Source: Candidatus Gastranaerophilales bacterium (GTDB lineage: Bacteria > Cyanobacteriota > Vampirovibrionia > Gastranaerophilales > Gastranaerophilaceae). Taken from it: 64,000 nt of DNA. A program made the translations under genes and the position numbers. This document shows, in pieces, positions 25,093 to 33,425 of this stretch. Every line of letters starts with the position of its first letter. Position 1 is the first letter of the stretch. The notes under the pieces are model-generated. The model saw only the letters and a list, made by a program, of their open reading frames with translations, was not told where the DNA came from and did no database searches. The stretch spans positions 310,001 through 374,000 of the forward strand of contig JAFTXY010000011.1 of the NCBI GenBank assembly GCA_017461425.1, read 5' to 3'.

Positions 25093-26364
25093 GAATTTTT
25101 TTATCCAATCAATCATTGTGTTTATTTCATAAGGTTTTGGAATATATAAGTCAGCGCCTGCTTTTAAGATTTCTTTTTTGTTTAAAAAAGAAGAAGAGAA
25201 AATTAATTTTACGTCATCTTTTGAGATTTTTTTAGCTATTTCAAGACTAATTGTTTCATTTTTAGAGCCCCAGTCTAAAAGAACAACATTTGGCTTGAAG
25301 TTTTTGTATGATTCCATAAAATCGTTTTCGTTTAATGAAATTTTGACATTTATGTTGTTCATTTGACAAACATTTTCTAATAAATATGATAAAGCACAAT
25401 CTGGTTCTAAAATTAAAACTTTATTTTTTTCTTCTTGCTCTTGAACTTCACCTTTTAATTTTATTCTATCGATTATATAGGTTGAAGAATTTGAGTTTTT
25501 GCATAGTTTGATTAATTCAAACAATCTATTTAAAATTTCTCTGTAATCATTTTCATTTTCATTTTTTTCAATAGATGCAATATTTAGACGCATTAATCCT
25601 GTTTTATTTTCTTCGATTGCATCTGAGGATTGTATTGTAAAATTGTTTTCAAATTCATCATTTGAGTAAAATTTATTCAAAATGTTATCAAAAGCAAAAG
25701 ATAAAAATGATGCTATTTTTTCTGCTTGATAAGAATTTGTAATTAATATGAAAATATCATCAGAAATATGTCCAACATAATCGTTTTGAGATATTGTTGA
25801 ACCAATTATTGCGCTTAATGTTTGTAATATTTTTTCATAAGCGATTTCGCCATGGGTTTTTCTATATAAATCGATATTTTTAATTTTTAAAAGCAAATAA
25901 GATAGTTTTTCTTTTTCTTCAAAACTTTTTTTGATTGCTTTTATTGAAATATTTTTATCCGCAAAACGAGTTATAGGGTTTAAATTACTTTCAATATATC
26001 TTCTTAAATGAGCTTTAAAGCGCATTTGAAATTCTTGTTTTGAAATTTCTTCGCCTAAAAAATCATCAGCTCCTGCTTCAAGGATTTCTAATTTATCTTC
26101 TAAATCACTAGATTTTGAGATAGCTATTATAATTGGGCGAGAATTAAAAGTTAAAACCCTTATTTTTCTAATAAACTCGCTCAATTTTTCTTTGATTGTA
26201 TCTGAAATTACAATAAATTCGCTTCCTTGTTTTTGTATTATTCCAAGAGCATTTGACAGGTCGTTTGTAATAACAACATCTTGATTTAGAGTTTCAATTA
26301 ATTTTTTATATTTAATTGAATGCTCTTTTCTTTCACTAATTATCAAAACTCTTGTCTTGTACAA
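25075..26364 (-). CDS. REC - degenerate GGDEF - REC response regulator
   Basis: 429 residues. An N-terminal receiver-like domain (VLIISERKEHSIKYKKLIET, LEAGADDFLGEEIS) is followed by a GGDEF-fold domain (SYLLLKIKNIDLYRKTHGEI) whose active loop reads GHISDDIFILI instead of GGDEF, so it should not make cyclic di-GMP. The C-terminal receiver is better conserved: KVLILEPDCALSYLL, phosphoacceptor Asp in VVLLDWG, LIFSSS, and Lys in LYIPKPY. The gene begins one base after the stop of the kinase gene upstream, so the two probably form a two-component pair. Output is unknown; the degenerate domain may bind GTP or a partner. Confidence 0.85.
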   Translation of the reverse strand: MYKTRVLIISERKEHSIKYKKLIETLNQDVVITNDLSNALGIIQKQGSEFIVISDTIKEKLSEFIRKIRVLTFNSRPIIIAISKSSDLEDKLEILEAGADDFLGEEISKQEFQMRFKAHLRRYIESNLNPITRFADKNISIKAIKKSFEEKEKLSYLLLKIKNIDLYRKTHGEIAYEKILQTLSAIIGSTISQNDYVGHISDDIFILITNSYQAEKIASFLSFAFDNILNKFYSNDEFENNFTIQSSDAIEENKTGLMRLNIASIEKNENENDYREILNRLFELIKLCKNSNSSTYIIDRIKLKGEVQEQEEKNKVLILEPDCALSYLLENVCQMNNINVKISLNENDFMESYKNFKPNVVLLDWGSKNETISLEIAKKISKDDVKLIFSSSFLNKKEILKAGADLYIPKPYEINTMIDWIKKFLKHSL

Positions 26365-26365
26365 T

Positions 26366-27088
26366 TTAGACTCCTATTGTTTTTGTTAATTTTTCTACTT
26401 CATAAATAGGGAGATATACCAAAAATTCTGTTTCTTTTTTGTCTTTGTTGGAAAAAACTTTTATATTTCCTTGCATTTTTTCAATTAAATTTTTTGCTAT
26501 ATATAAACCCAGCCCACTTCCTTGTGTTGTTGTTGAGATATATGAATCAATTCTGTAGAATTTTTCAAAAATTTTCTCTAGCTTGTCATTTTCAATATAA
26601 TTTCCAAAATTTTTAACTGAAATTATATTGAAATCATTTTCGCTATAAGTTTTTATATTTATTTCATTTGAATTTATTGAATATTTACAAGCATTATCTA
26701 AAATATTTAATAAAATTTGTTGAACTTTATCATTGTCAGCAAGCGAAAAAATCTCGTTTTTGGATTTTTCAAAGGTAAAATTAAAGTTTTTATGATTTAC
26801 ATTTGTGATGTTTATTGAATTTTGAACTATTTTATTGATATCAATTTTTGTGTAGATTATTTTTTCTGTATTTGAGTCTATTTTTGCTACATTTAAAACA
26901 TTTTCGCATAAATTTATCAATCTTTGAGATTGATTATGAATAATTTCAATAAATTCTTTTTTCTTTTCGTCATCTATTTTATCCCATGAAGAAAGCATTG
27001 TTTGAGAAAACCCTTTAATGCTTGTTAAGGGGGTCCTTATTTCATGAGAAAGAGTTGATATAAATTCATCTTTAATATTGTTATTCAT
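26366..27088 (-). CDS. Cytoplasmic sensor histidine kinase
   Basis: 240 residues consisting only of the catalytic core: HisKA with the phosphoacceptor His in LSHEIRTPLTSIKGFS (about residue 16), and HATPase with NILDNACKYSINSN (N box), VKNFGNYIENDKLEKIFEKF and GSGLGLYIAKNLIE (G2 box). There is no sensor or membrane domain; the input must come from a partner. The response-regulator gene follows with a 1-bp gap. TATAAT at 27095-27100 (reverse strand) ends 6 nt before the ATG, which points to a leaderless transcript. Confidence 0.92.
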   Translation of the reverse strand: MNNNIKDEFISTLSHEIRTPLTSIKGFSQTMLSSWDKIDDEKKKEFIEIIHNQSQRLINLCENVLNVAKIDSNTEKIIYTKIDINKIVQNSINITNVNHKNFNFTFEKSKNEIFSLADNDKVQQILLNILDNACKYSINSNEINIKTYSENDFNIISVKNFGNYIENDKLEKIFEKFYRIDSYISTTTQGSGLGLYIAKNLIEKMQGNIKVFSNKDKKETEFLVYLPIYEVEKLTKTIGV

Positions 27089-27124
27089 ATGATTATTATA
27101 GCTATAACTAGATTAATTCTTCAA
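27089..27124 (-). promoter_or_regulatory. Leaderless promoter of the histidine kinase operon
   Basis: On the reverse strand TTGAAG (27119-27124), an 18-bp spacer, TATAAT (27095-27100), then 6 nt and the ATG. The promoter overlaps the 3' end of the Mini-RNase III gene. Confidence 0.55.
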
Positions 27125-27473
27125 GATGAGGCTTAATAATTTCAAAAATTTCTTCTAATCTTTGTTTGTTATTTAGATAAAAATATCCTATTAAAACTTC
27201 AAAAGATGTTGCAAGAGAATGAATTTTGGGGTTGTTTTTTTTGTTTATTGTTATTTTTAAATTTCTTCCTCTTTTTTGGATTTCTAATTCTTCTTCGTTT
27301 AATTTATCAATAATTAATTCTAAAATATCAGCTTGAGCTTTGGCATTAACATATTTTGTACTTAGTTTGTGCATAACATCCTGTTTTTGGGTTTTTTGGA
27401 TGACAAGTTCTCGAATGAAAAGTTCCCAAATGCAATCACCAATATATGCAAAATGTTTTAAATTATAGTTCAT
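27108..27473 (-). CDS. mrnC: Mini-ribonuclease III
   Basis: 121 residues, the length expected for Mini-III, an RNase III catalytic domain without a dsRNA-binding domain that matures 23S rRNA ends. HFAYIGDCIWELFIRELVI carries the catalytic Asp signature, then KYVNAKAQADIL, LEIQKRGRNLKI and ATSFEVLIGYFYL with the second acidic motif. Mini-III is typical of Firmicutes, cyanobacteria and plastids, which fits a cyanobacteria-related host. A TTGCCT-17-TAAAAT promoter ends 6 nt before the ATG. Confidence 0.9.
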   Translation of the reverse strand: MNYNLKHFAYIGDCIWELFIRELVIQKTQKQDVMHKLSTKYVNAKAQADILELIIDKLNEEELEIQKRGRNLKITINKKNNPKIHSLATSFEVLIGYFYLNNKQRLEEIFEIIKPHLEELI

Positions 27474-27508
27474 AACAAAATTTTAAAGAAAACTTAACAA
27501 TTAGGCAA
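27474..27508 (-). promoter_or_regulatory. Leaderless promoter of mrnC
   Basis: Reverse strand: TTGCCT (27503-27508), 17-bp spacer, TAAAAT (27480-27485), 6 nt, ATG 27473. No Shine-Dalgarno sequence. Confidence 0.6.
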
Positions 27509-27552
27509 TTTTTTTTAACAAAAAAACTTTATTAGTTTATATAGGAGTGGTT

Positions 27553-28713
27553 ATGTCTAACGAAGTATCTCAACAAGGTGCAAATCTTGGCGTATATGCT
27601 TTAATGCCAACTATGACAATGGGTGTTGGTACAGTTAAAAATATGCGTAGATGGGGAAAAAGCCCAAGTGCAATAATTGGTAAATTATCAGGTGCAAATA
27701 CTAATGAATTTATTCAAAGAATTGCGCCGAATGCTGATTACTTCACTAAAACAACCATTGCGGGTCAAGTCGGTGATGCTTATAAAGGGCTTGCAAAAAC
27801 CGCTGGTAAATATGAGAAAAAAATTGCAAAAGCTCAGGCAAATTTAACAAAAGCTCAAGCTAAAACTGGTTGGGGTTCAAAAGGCGCTGTAAGAGATGCG
27901 CAAAATAAGCTCAAAGCATTGACAGACAAAGGTACAAAGGCTCAGGAAGTAATAGCCAAAAGAAATGCTGCCGATAATGCAATGAAAGCTTTTGACGGTA
28001 GTGAAACAGCTTTAAAAGATGTTAGTAAAAAATTGGGCTTAAATAGAGATATAGCAGAGCAAATTGCAAAAGGTGGAACAAAGACCGCTCTTGGCACTGT
28101 AAAGGGATTTTGTTCATCTGTTGCAGGCAATTTTAAACAAGAAATTAGTATTAAAAATGGCAATGGTCGTATAAATTACTTAATGACCGCCTTAACAACG
28201 GTTGGTCCAAAAATCCAAAGCAATGTCATTCCTGCATTTAAAAACGAAGGTTTTGGCGCAGGCATGAAAGAGGTCGGCAAAGTTATAGCGCAAGGTGCTG
28301 CTGATGTATTTGGATATGCTGCAGGTGGTGCTGTTGGTAGAACAATTGGTAGCGCTGTTGGCGGTTTCTTGGGTGGCATACTTGGTAAAAATGGCAAAGC
28401 TGCGTCTTGGGGTGCCAGTGTTGGTGCAACATTGGGTGATATGATTGGTTCAATCTTTGTTGGTTCAAAAGTTTGCGGTGCTGTGGATAAAGTAATCGGC
28501 GCAGACGAATCATCACAAGTTGCACAACAACAAGCTAACGAACAACCACAATTATCAGAACAACAAATATTAGCATTGCAACAAGCGCAAGCTATGCAGC
28601 AAGCAAGAGCTATGCAACAAGCACAAATGGCGCAAAATCCATATGCTATGCAAAATCCTTATATGATGCAAAATCAACCTCAATATGTGCCACAAATGAC
28701 ATATCAAGCTTAA
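27553..28713 (+). CDS. Glycine-zipper membrane-associated protein with Q-rich tail
   Basis: 386 residues from ATG 27553, with AGGAG 5 nt upstream; GTG 27547 in the same frame is too close to that site. Residues about 90-140 are Lys/Ala-rich and helical. Residues about 255-310 are rich in Gly and Ala with GxxxG spacing (AAGGAVGRTIGSAVGGFLGG, ASVGATLGDMIGSIFVG), typical of glycine-zipper segments that insert in membranes. The last 65 residues are a Gln/Met/Ala-rich low-complexity tail (QQAQAMQQARAM, QNPYAMQNPYMMQ). No catalytic motif or signal peptide is seen. It appears lineage-specific; base composition at third positions matches well-expressed neighbours. Confidence 0.7.
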   Translation: MSNEVSQQGANLGVYALMPTMTMGVGTVKNMRRWGKSPSAIIGKLSGANTNEFIQRIAPNADYFTKTTIAGQVGDAYKGLAKTAGKYEKKIAKAQANLTKAQAKTGWGSKGAVRDAQNKLKALTDKGTKAQEVIAKRNAADNAMKAFDGSETALKDVSKKLGLNRDIAEQIAKGGTKTALGTVKGFCSSVAGNFKQEISIKNGNGRINYLMTALTTVGPKIQSNVIPAFKNEGFGAGMKEVGKVIAQGAADVFGYAAGGAVGRTIGSAVGGFLGGILGKNGKAASWGASVGATLGDMIGSIFVGSKVCGAVDKVIGADESSQVAQQQANEQPQLSEQQILALQQAQAMQQARAMQQAQMAQNPYAMQNPYMMQNQPQYVPQMTYQA

Positions 28714-28962
28714 TTAGCTAAGCATTGAACTCAGGGCTTTAAGGTTTTCATAGGGGACGCCAGCTTCAGATAATTCTTCTGCCGAAATTCCAAAAAGGCT
28801 TATTGTTGCCATCATCTGTGAAAAATCAGAAGTTTTCTTTGATTTGTATCGTTTTTTTGAATTTTCCGTAATTGTTTTAAATATGTTGTTAACAGCCGTT
28901 TCTCTAGTCATGAAATATGATGTATTAGACTTATAGAGAGTTCTTCTTTTACATTTTCCCAT
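28714..28962 (-). CDS. Small basic protein, unknown function
   Basis: 82 residues from ATG 28962. The frame is open further upstream, but a promoter (TTTACA-17-CAAAAT) ends 7 nt before this ATG, so translation most likely starts here from a leaderless mRNA. The first half is basic (KCKRRTLYKS, ENSKKRYKSKK); the second half is a helical, acidic segment (FGISAEELSEAGVPYENL). No known domain. The stop codon abuts that of the convergent glycine-zipper gene. Confidence 0.6.
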   Translation of the reverse strand: MGKCKRRTLYKSNTSYFMTRETAVNNIFKTITENSKKRYKSKKTSDFSQMMATISLFGISAEELSEAGVPYENLKALSSMLS

Positions 28963-28998
28963 AGCTTTTATTTTGCTATATAATTGGTTTGTTGTAAA
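28963..28998 (-). promoter_or_regulatory. Leaderless promoter of the small basic protein gene
   Basis: Reverse strand: TTTACA (28993-28998), 17-bp spacer, CAAAAT (28970-28975), 7 nt, ATG 28962. Confidence 0.5.
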
Positions 28999-29086
28999 CA
29001 AGTTGTATCTTAATGTAAATTTTATTTTAAGTAATTGACAATTTATAAAATTTAGGTGTTTTGTGTAATGCGGGAGTGATTTCTAC

Positions 29087-30304
29087 GTGATAAATTCAAT
29101 TAATTTTTTTAAAAATACTTATATTACTAAGCAAAGTTTACAAAGAACAAATCATGTTGCTTTTAGGGGAGATAAATTAGCTCCATTACCTGAAGATGTG
29201 GTTGCTTTTTCAAATTCTGATATAAAAACAATTGCATCTCAAAAATCTAAAACGCAAATTGAAGAATCAGAATTAGCCAAACTTGCAAGGGCTCTTGGAA
29301 GCATTATAAGAAATGAAGACCAGTGTGAAAAAGTTTCCGAAAATGCAATTAAAGCAGAAAAGATTTTAAAAGCTGTTTTAACAAAAAAATTAAGCGAATT
29401 TGTATATAGCAAAGAAAAAAATCCAGATGGCTTTATTTTACCTGTTCATACAAGGATAAAAACCCCAGAAAGTATCAGAGAAAAGGTCATGGATGCTATT
29501 GCAAAACTTATTGCATCTGATAAAGAAAAATTTGCAGCATACGATATCGATGATATCAAAGAAACAGTTGGAGATATTGTTGGTGCAAGAATTACCTTAA
29601 GAAACCCGCACGTCGAAGATACTAAAAAATTAATTCAAAAACTAGTTGAGCTTGTAGAAAGCAACGAATTAAAAATAACAAGAATTGAAAACTATGTGCC
29701 TGATGGTTTAAGTGAAGAGTTAAAATATTTTGATGAAAAAGATTTAGAAACATTGGCAGTTGCCGTTAATAAACAAAGAGCTAAAAGAAATCTGGAATTA
29801 ATTAAAGTTGAAACAAAAGCCAAAAAAACAGGCTATATGGCACTTCATCTTGATGTAGATTTATCTAATCGTGAAAAACTTTTAGGTATACAAGATGGTT
29901 ATCAAGGTGAAATACAAATAGTTGGTTATGACGTTGAAAAATTAAAGGATGTCGAAGATTGTTGCTATAAAATTAAACAAGGCAAAAATATTAAAGGTGG
30001 CGATAGGTCTTATTCTGCTCTTGTTGAATATTTTAATAAATATATTGAACCAACAGCTAAATATCCAAATTCAAGAGAAGATTTTATTGAATACACAAGA
30101 AGAGCATATTTAGAACAAAGAAAAAGAAAGTTTCCTGATAAAGCTTCTATGAAAGATACTCAATATCAATTGCCTACGATTGAACAATGCAACATGCAAG
30201 GAAAAATTCCTCCGCAATTAGATTTTAATGTTTTATCTAAAATTAAAACAAGAAGCGATGAATTGTATTATACAGTAAGAAATGCTAGAAATTCTGAAGA
30301 ATAG
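29087..30304 (+). CDS. RelA/SpoT-like nucleotidyltransferase domain protein
   Basis: 405 residues from GTG 29087, with GGGAG about 10 nt upstream. An N-terminal NHVAFRGDKLAP motif (about 21-32) precedes a region resembling the RelA/SpoT synthetase fold: RIKTPESIREKVMDAI, DIKETVGDIVGARITL (about 160-178), a long insert, then KAKKTGYMALHLDVDL and YQGEIQIVGYDVEKL. These match the ppGpp-synthetase pattern G-x-R-I, GY-x-x-x-H and E-x-Q-I. There is no hydrolase, TGS or ACT domain, so it would be a small alarmone-synthetase-like protein or a toxin-type pyrophosphokinase. Conserved substrate residues could not be checked fully; synthesis of (p)ppGpp is inference. Confidence 0.72.
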   Translation: MINSINFFKNTYITKQSLQRTNHVAFRGDKLAPLPEDVVAFSNSDIKTIASQKSKTQIEESELAKLARALGSIIRNEDQCEKVSENAIKAEKILKAVLTKKLSEFVYSKEKNPDGFILPVHTRIKTPESIREKVMDAIAKLIASDKEKFAAYDIDDIKETVGDIVGARITLRNPHVEDTKKLIQKLVELVESNELKITRIENYVPDGLSEELKYFDEKDLETLAVAVNKQRAKRNLELIKVETKAKKTGYMALHLDVDLSNREKLLGIQDGYQGEIQIVGYDVEKLKDVEDCCYKIKQGKNIKGGDRSYSALVEYFNKYIEPTAKYPNSREDFIEYTRRAYLEQRKRKFPDKASMKDTQYQLPTIEQCNMQGKIPPQLDFNVLSKIKTRSDELYYTVRNARNSEE

Positions 30305-30381
30305 TTATAAATATAAACTTGTTTTTTAAGCTTTTTTGTCCCATTATAGATGTATAGTTATTACATTTTTGGAGAAAAAAG

Positions 30382-31605
30382 ATGACAAATTCAACAGTTG
30401 AGGTTGTAAAAAAATGTTGTTGTGGACAATTTAAAGAATTGTCTTTAAAAGCAGTTGAAGATATTAAAAATCGTGCTGGTCGTGATGGCATGTTTTTAAA
30501 TTGGATTGAAAAACTTCCAAATATCCAACTAGCAAATCTTGATAAAATGGAAGAAATGGTTAAAACTGCTAAAGCTGGTAAATATACAGATTTAGCAATT
30601 CTTGGTATTGGTGGTTCTCGTCATACTACAGAAAATATTACAAAATTATTAGGAATTGATGCGCACGTACATTTCTTTTCATCAGTTGTTCCAACTAGTT
30701 TCGATAGATGGATTTCAAGATTAGATTTAGATAAAACATTATTTCTTGTAGTTTCAAAATCTGGCGGAACTTTAGAAACAACTGTTGGTTATGAAAAAGC
30801 TCGTGCTGCTGTTCAAAAACATACTGGTAATAATGATACATCTTCTCAATTCGTTGCCATGACTGATGCTAATTCAGAAAAATCTGCCCTAAGAAGAATT
30901 GTTGATTCAGGCGAAATTAAATTATCAGGTTTTGTACATGATGATGTTGGCGGAAGATTTTCAATTTTTGATGATGCGACAATATTTACATTATTATTCT
31001 TAGGCGTATCTAAAGAAGAAGTTAAAGAATTAATGAATGCATCATTAGATGCTCAAAGAGAATTTTTAAATGAAAATATTGAAGAAAATGAAGCATTACA
31101 ACTAGCTAAATTTAATGTAAAAGCTAAAAATATGGGTAAAGATAAACATTTTGTTGAATATTTTGGTGATGAATTCTTTGGAACAACATTATGGGAAAAA
31201 CAATTAAAAAATGAATCCCTAAAAGCTAGCGTTTTAACAGATACTAATGTTGGACCAGGATATTTACACTACAATGCTGAAGCTGATTTAGATGTTAATA
31301 ATATGGATTCATTCTTCACTTTTGTATATGTCAAATCAGATGATAAAGTTATGAATGCTGTAATGGAAGGTGTAATCAGCGCATATAGCGCTCAACATCC
31401 TGTTTCAAAAATTGTTTTAGAAGATTTATCTATGAAATCTATCGCTAGATTTATTGAGCTTAAACATTTTGAAACTTTATACACAGGTTGGATTTTAAGA
31501 GCTCAAAAAGGCAATATTACACCAAACGATATTGCGTTAGATGAAGTTTTGCAACCAAACGTAGAAAAATATAAAAAAGAAGTTAAGAAAGCGATGAACA
31601 AGTAA
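30382..31605 (+). CDS. pgi: Glucose-6-phosphate isomerase
   Basis: 407 residues; GGAG lies 8 nt before ATG 30382. Interconverts glucose 6-phosphate and fructose 6-phosphate in glycolysis. Visible family motifs: LAILGIGGSRHTTEN, FLVVSKSGGTLETTVGYE (the SKSGxTxET phosphate loop), DVGGRFSIFDD and YSAQHPVSKIVL near the C-terminus. It is shorter than the 550-residue enterobacterial enzyme and belongs to the compact bacterial type of about 400-450 residues. A cysteine cluster (KKCCCGQF) near the N-terminus is unusual. Two terminators follow. Confidence 0.9.
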   Translation: MTNSTVEVVKKCCCGQFKELSLKAVEDIKNRAGRDGMFLNWIEKLPNIQLANLDKMEEMVKTAKAGKYTDLAILGIGGSRHTTENITKLLGIDAHVHFFSSVVPTSFDRWISRLDLDKTLFLVVSKSGGTLETTVGYEKARAAVQKHTGNNDTSSQFVAMTDANSEKSALRRIVDSGEIKLSGFVHDDVGGRFSIFDDATIFTLLFLGVSKEEVKELMNASLDAQREFLNENIEENEALQLAKFNVKAKNMGKDKHFVEYFGDEFFGTTLWEKQLKNESLKASVLTDTNVGPGYLHYNAEADLDVNNMDSFFTFVYVKSDDKVMNAVMEGVISAYSAQHPVSKIVLEDLSMKSIARFIELKHFETLYTGWILRAQKGNITPNDIALDEVLQPNVEKYKKEVKKAMNK

Positions 31606-31656
31606 GCTTGGCCAGACTTGGCTTAGCGAACGAAGTTCAGCGCAAAAGGAAATGAA

Positions 31657-31691
31657 AAAGAGGGTCGAAATGTTGAGTTTTGACCCTCTTT
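31657..31691 (+). terminator. Terminator-like hairpin with TGTTGAG loop
   Basis: A 14-bp stem (AAAGAGGGTCGAAA with TTTTGACCCTCTTT, one G-U pair) closes the 7-nt loop TGTTGAG. It follows pgi. The loop and the preceding GGAAATGAAAAAG match two further hairpins at 43615 and 43765 whose stems differ but still pair. Confidence 0.85.
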
Positions 31692-31705
31692 GCAATTAGA
31701 CTACC

Positions 31706-31738
31706 AAATAAAAGCCGAGAATTTCTCGGCTTTTATTT
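31706..31738. terminator. Bidirectional terminator
   Basis: A perfect AAATAAAAGCCGAGA / TCTCGGCTTTTATTT stem with a 3-nt loop. It can serve transcription from pgi and from the small leftward gene at 31891, whose stop codon lies inside it. Confidence 0.8.
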
Positions 31739-31891
31739 GCTTTCTTTTGGTTTTTCTATCCATAAATATGTTTGTTCATATATAGATTTAAATGGATTAT
31801 ATTCGAATTGATTATTTAAAAAAGGATTTGTCGCTTTTTTGTTATATTTTTCTGCTTTTTTCAACAGTATTTTAAAAAAATTACTTTTCAT
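31733..31891 (-). CDS. Small 52-residue protein, unknown function
   Basis: 52 codons from ATG 31891 to TAA 31733-31735, preceded by a strong GGGAGGAAG 4 nt from the ATG and followed by a terminator that overlaps the stop. The product is basic and aromatic: MKSNFFKILLKKAEKYNKKA, then NNQFEYNPF and EQTYLWIEK. There is no membrane segment or known domain. The good ribosome site, the terminator and the otherwise empty spacer support a real small gene; it is below common size limits for gene callers. Confidence 0.55.
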   Translation of the reverse strand: MKSNFFKILLKKAEKYNKKATNPFLNNQFEYNPFKSIYEQTYLWIEKPKESK

Positions 31892-32093
31892 ATTTCTTCC
31901 TCCCTCTGTGGGGCTAATTTTATTATCTCAATTTTTGAATTTTTTTAATTACCTTTTTGTATAAAATTTTTTTCTTTTGTGTTATTCTTTTTTCTACTCG
32001 CATTCTATATAGCCTACGCAAAATGGATGATTTAAATCCTTTAAAATATATGGTTTATGATAGAATAAGGTTACATGGGGGAGATGTAATTTA

Positions 32094-33395
32094 ATGAAAA
32101 AAATATTAGTTATTTCATCAGTTATAATTTTATGTTTAGTTGCTTTTAGATTTACAACAGTTAAAGTTGGCGAAATTTCAAGAGCGAAGTTATTAGCAGC
32201 AAGCTCTATAATTCCTGTTAATGAAGATAGTGTTAAAGAGATGGAAGTATATAAATCAATCGAAATCCCTGGAAGAGTTCAATCTATGGATAAGGTTGAT
32301 TTAATTGCAAGAATTGATGGTTACTTACAAAAGAAGCATTTCCAAGAAGGTTCTTTTGTTAAAAAAGGACAATTATTAATAACAATTGAGCCAACTCAAT
32401 ATTTAAATATTTTAAATAAAGCTAAGGCAGATTTAGAGAATGCAAAAGCTGTTTTGTATAAAGCTCAAAGAGATTATAAAAGAGGCGATGAGCTTGTAAA
32501 AAAAGATTTTATTTCAAAATCTACATATGATGGTTTATATGCTGATAAATTAGCAGCTCAAGCTGCAGTTGATGCTGCAAATGCGCAACTTGCAGAAGCT
32601 CAAAGAAATTACAATTATACAAAAATCACATCTCCTGTTGATGGAAAAATTGGTTCTTTACAAATTCAAGAAGGCAATTATGTAACAATGCAATCAGGAA
32701 CTTTAGCAACTGTTGTCAAAACAAATCCTATTTATGTTAAATATAGTGTTGATTCAAAACAATTTGATCAATTAAGAAATCTTGATTTTATACCCAAAAA
32801 AGGTGAAAAACCTATAAAAGTTGATATTGTTTTACCAAATGGAAATATTTATCCAATTAAAGGGGTTCAAGATTTTTGGGATAATCAAATTTCTACAACA
32901 ACAGGAACAATGGATTTTAGAGCAACATTTGATAACAGTGAAAATGTTTTAATTCCTGGTGATTTTGTAAAAGTTAAAGTTTATTCAAATCAAAAAAATA
33001 ATGTTCTGGTTATTCCGCAAGATATTGTTTTGCAAGATTCTAAAGGCAGATTTGTATATGTTGTTGAAGAAGACAACACTGTTGGAATTCGCTATTTTAA
33101 AGATAATGGACAATATGATAAATATTGGATAGTTAAAAGCGGTTTGAAAAAAGATGAAAAATATATCTCAACAAATATTACAAAATTAATGCCAAAAATG
33201 AAAGTTAAAAAAGCAACCGCCGACGCAAAGGCGAGCTCTGTTGAAGAGCAAGCCGCGCGTAACGATGGCGACGTAGGAGCACAGGGTGAAGCCCGAGCAC
33301 CACAGGAGCAAAAAGCAACCGCCGACGCAAAGGCGAGCTCTGTTGAAGAGCAAGTTAAGCAGGCAGAAAAGAAAGAAGAAAAAGAAAATAAATAA
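32094..33395 (+). CDS. RND efflux periplasmic adaptor (MFP/HlyD family)
   Basis: 433 residues. An N-terminal signal-anchor helix (LVISSVIILCLVAF) is followed by the barrel-sandwich halves LIARIDGYLQKKHFQEGSFV and YNYTKITSPVDGKIGSLQIQ flanking an alpha-hairpin (AKADLENAKAVLYKAQRDYK), then beta-barrel and proximal domains (VLVIPQDIVLQDSKGRFVYV). It links the RND pump at 33426 to the outer-membrane channel at 36710; all three are in one operon. A GGGGGAG site precedes ATG 32094. The last 60 residues are not typical of the family: they contain a duplicated GC-rich segment encoding ATADAKASSVEEQ twice, apparently an inserted repeat. Confidence 0.9.
   Translation: MKKILVISSVIILCLVAFRFTTVKVGEISRAKLLAASSIIPVNEDSVKEMEVYKSIEIPGRVQSMDKVDLIARIDGYLQKKHFQEGSFVKKGQLLITIEPTQYLNILNKAKADLENAKAVLYKAQRDYKRGDELVKKDFISKSTYDGLYADKLAAQAAVDAANAQLAEAQRNYNYTKITSPVDGKIGSLQIQEGNYVTMQSGTLATVVKTNPIYVKYSVDSKQFDQLRNLDFIPKKGEKPIKVDIVLPNGNIYPIKGVQDFWDNQISTTTGTMDFRATFDNSENVLIPGDFVKVKVYSNQKNNVLVIPQDIVLQDSKGRFVYVVEEDNTVGIRYFKDNGQYDKYWIVKSGLKKDEKYISTNITKLMPKMKVKKATADAKASSVEEQAARNDGDVGAQGEARAPQEQKATADAKASSVEEQVKQAEKKEEKENK
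33208..33354 (+). repeat. GC-rich 45-bp direct repeats inside the adaptor gene
   Basis: Exact 45-bp copies at 33208-33252 and 33310-33354, 102 bp apart (34 codons), so the frame is kept. Both contain a small palindrome (GCTCT-GTTGA-AGAGC). The block between them is also GC-rich and holds GCGACGTAGGAGCACAGG, which resembles part of the repeats near 43666-43695. Composition contrasts sharply with the AT-rich host gene, which suggests insertion of a repetitive element into coding sequence. Confidence 0.8.
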
Positions 33396-33425
33396 AGTCG
33401 AAAGACTCTAAATAAAGGGCAATAA

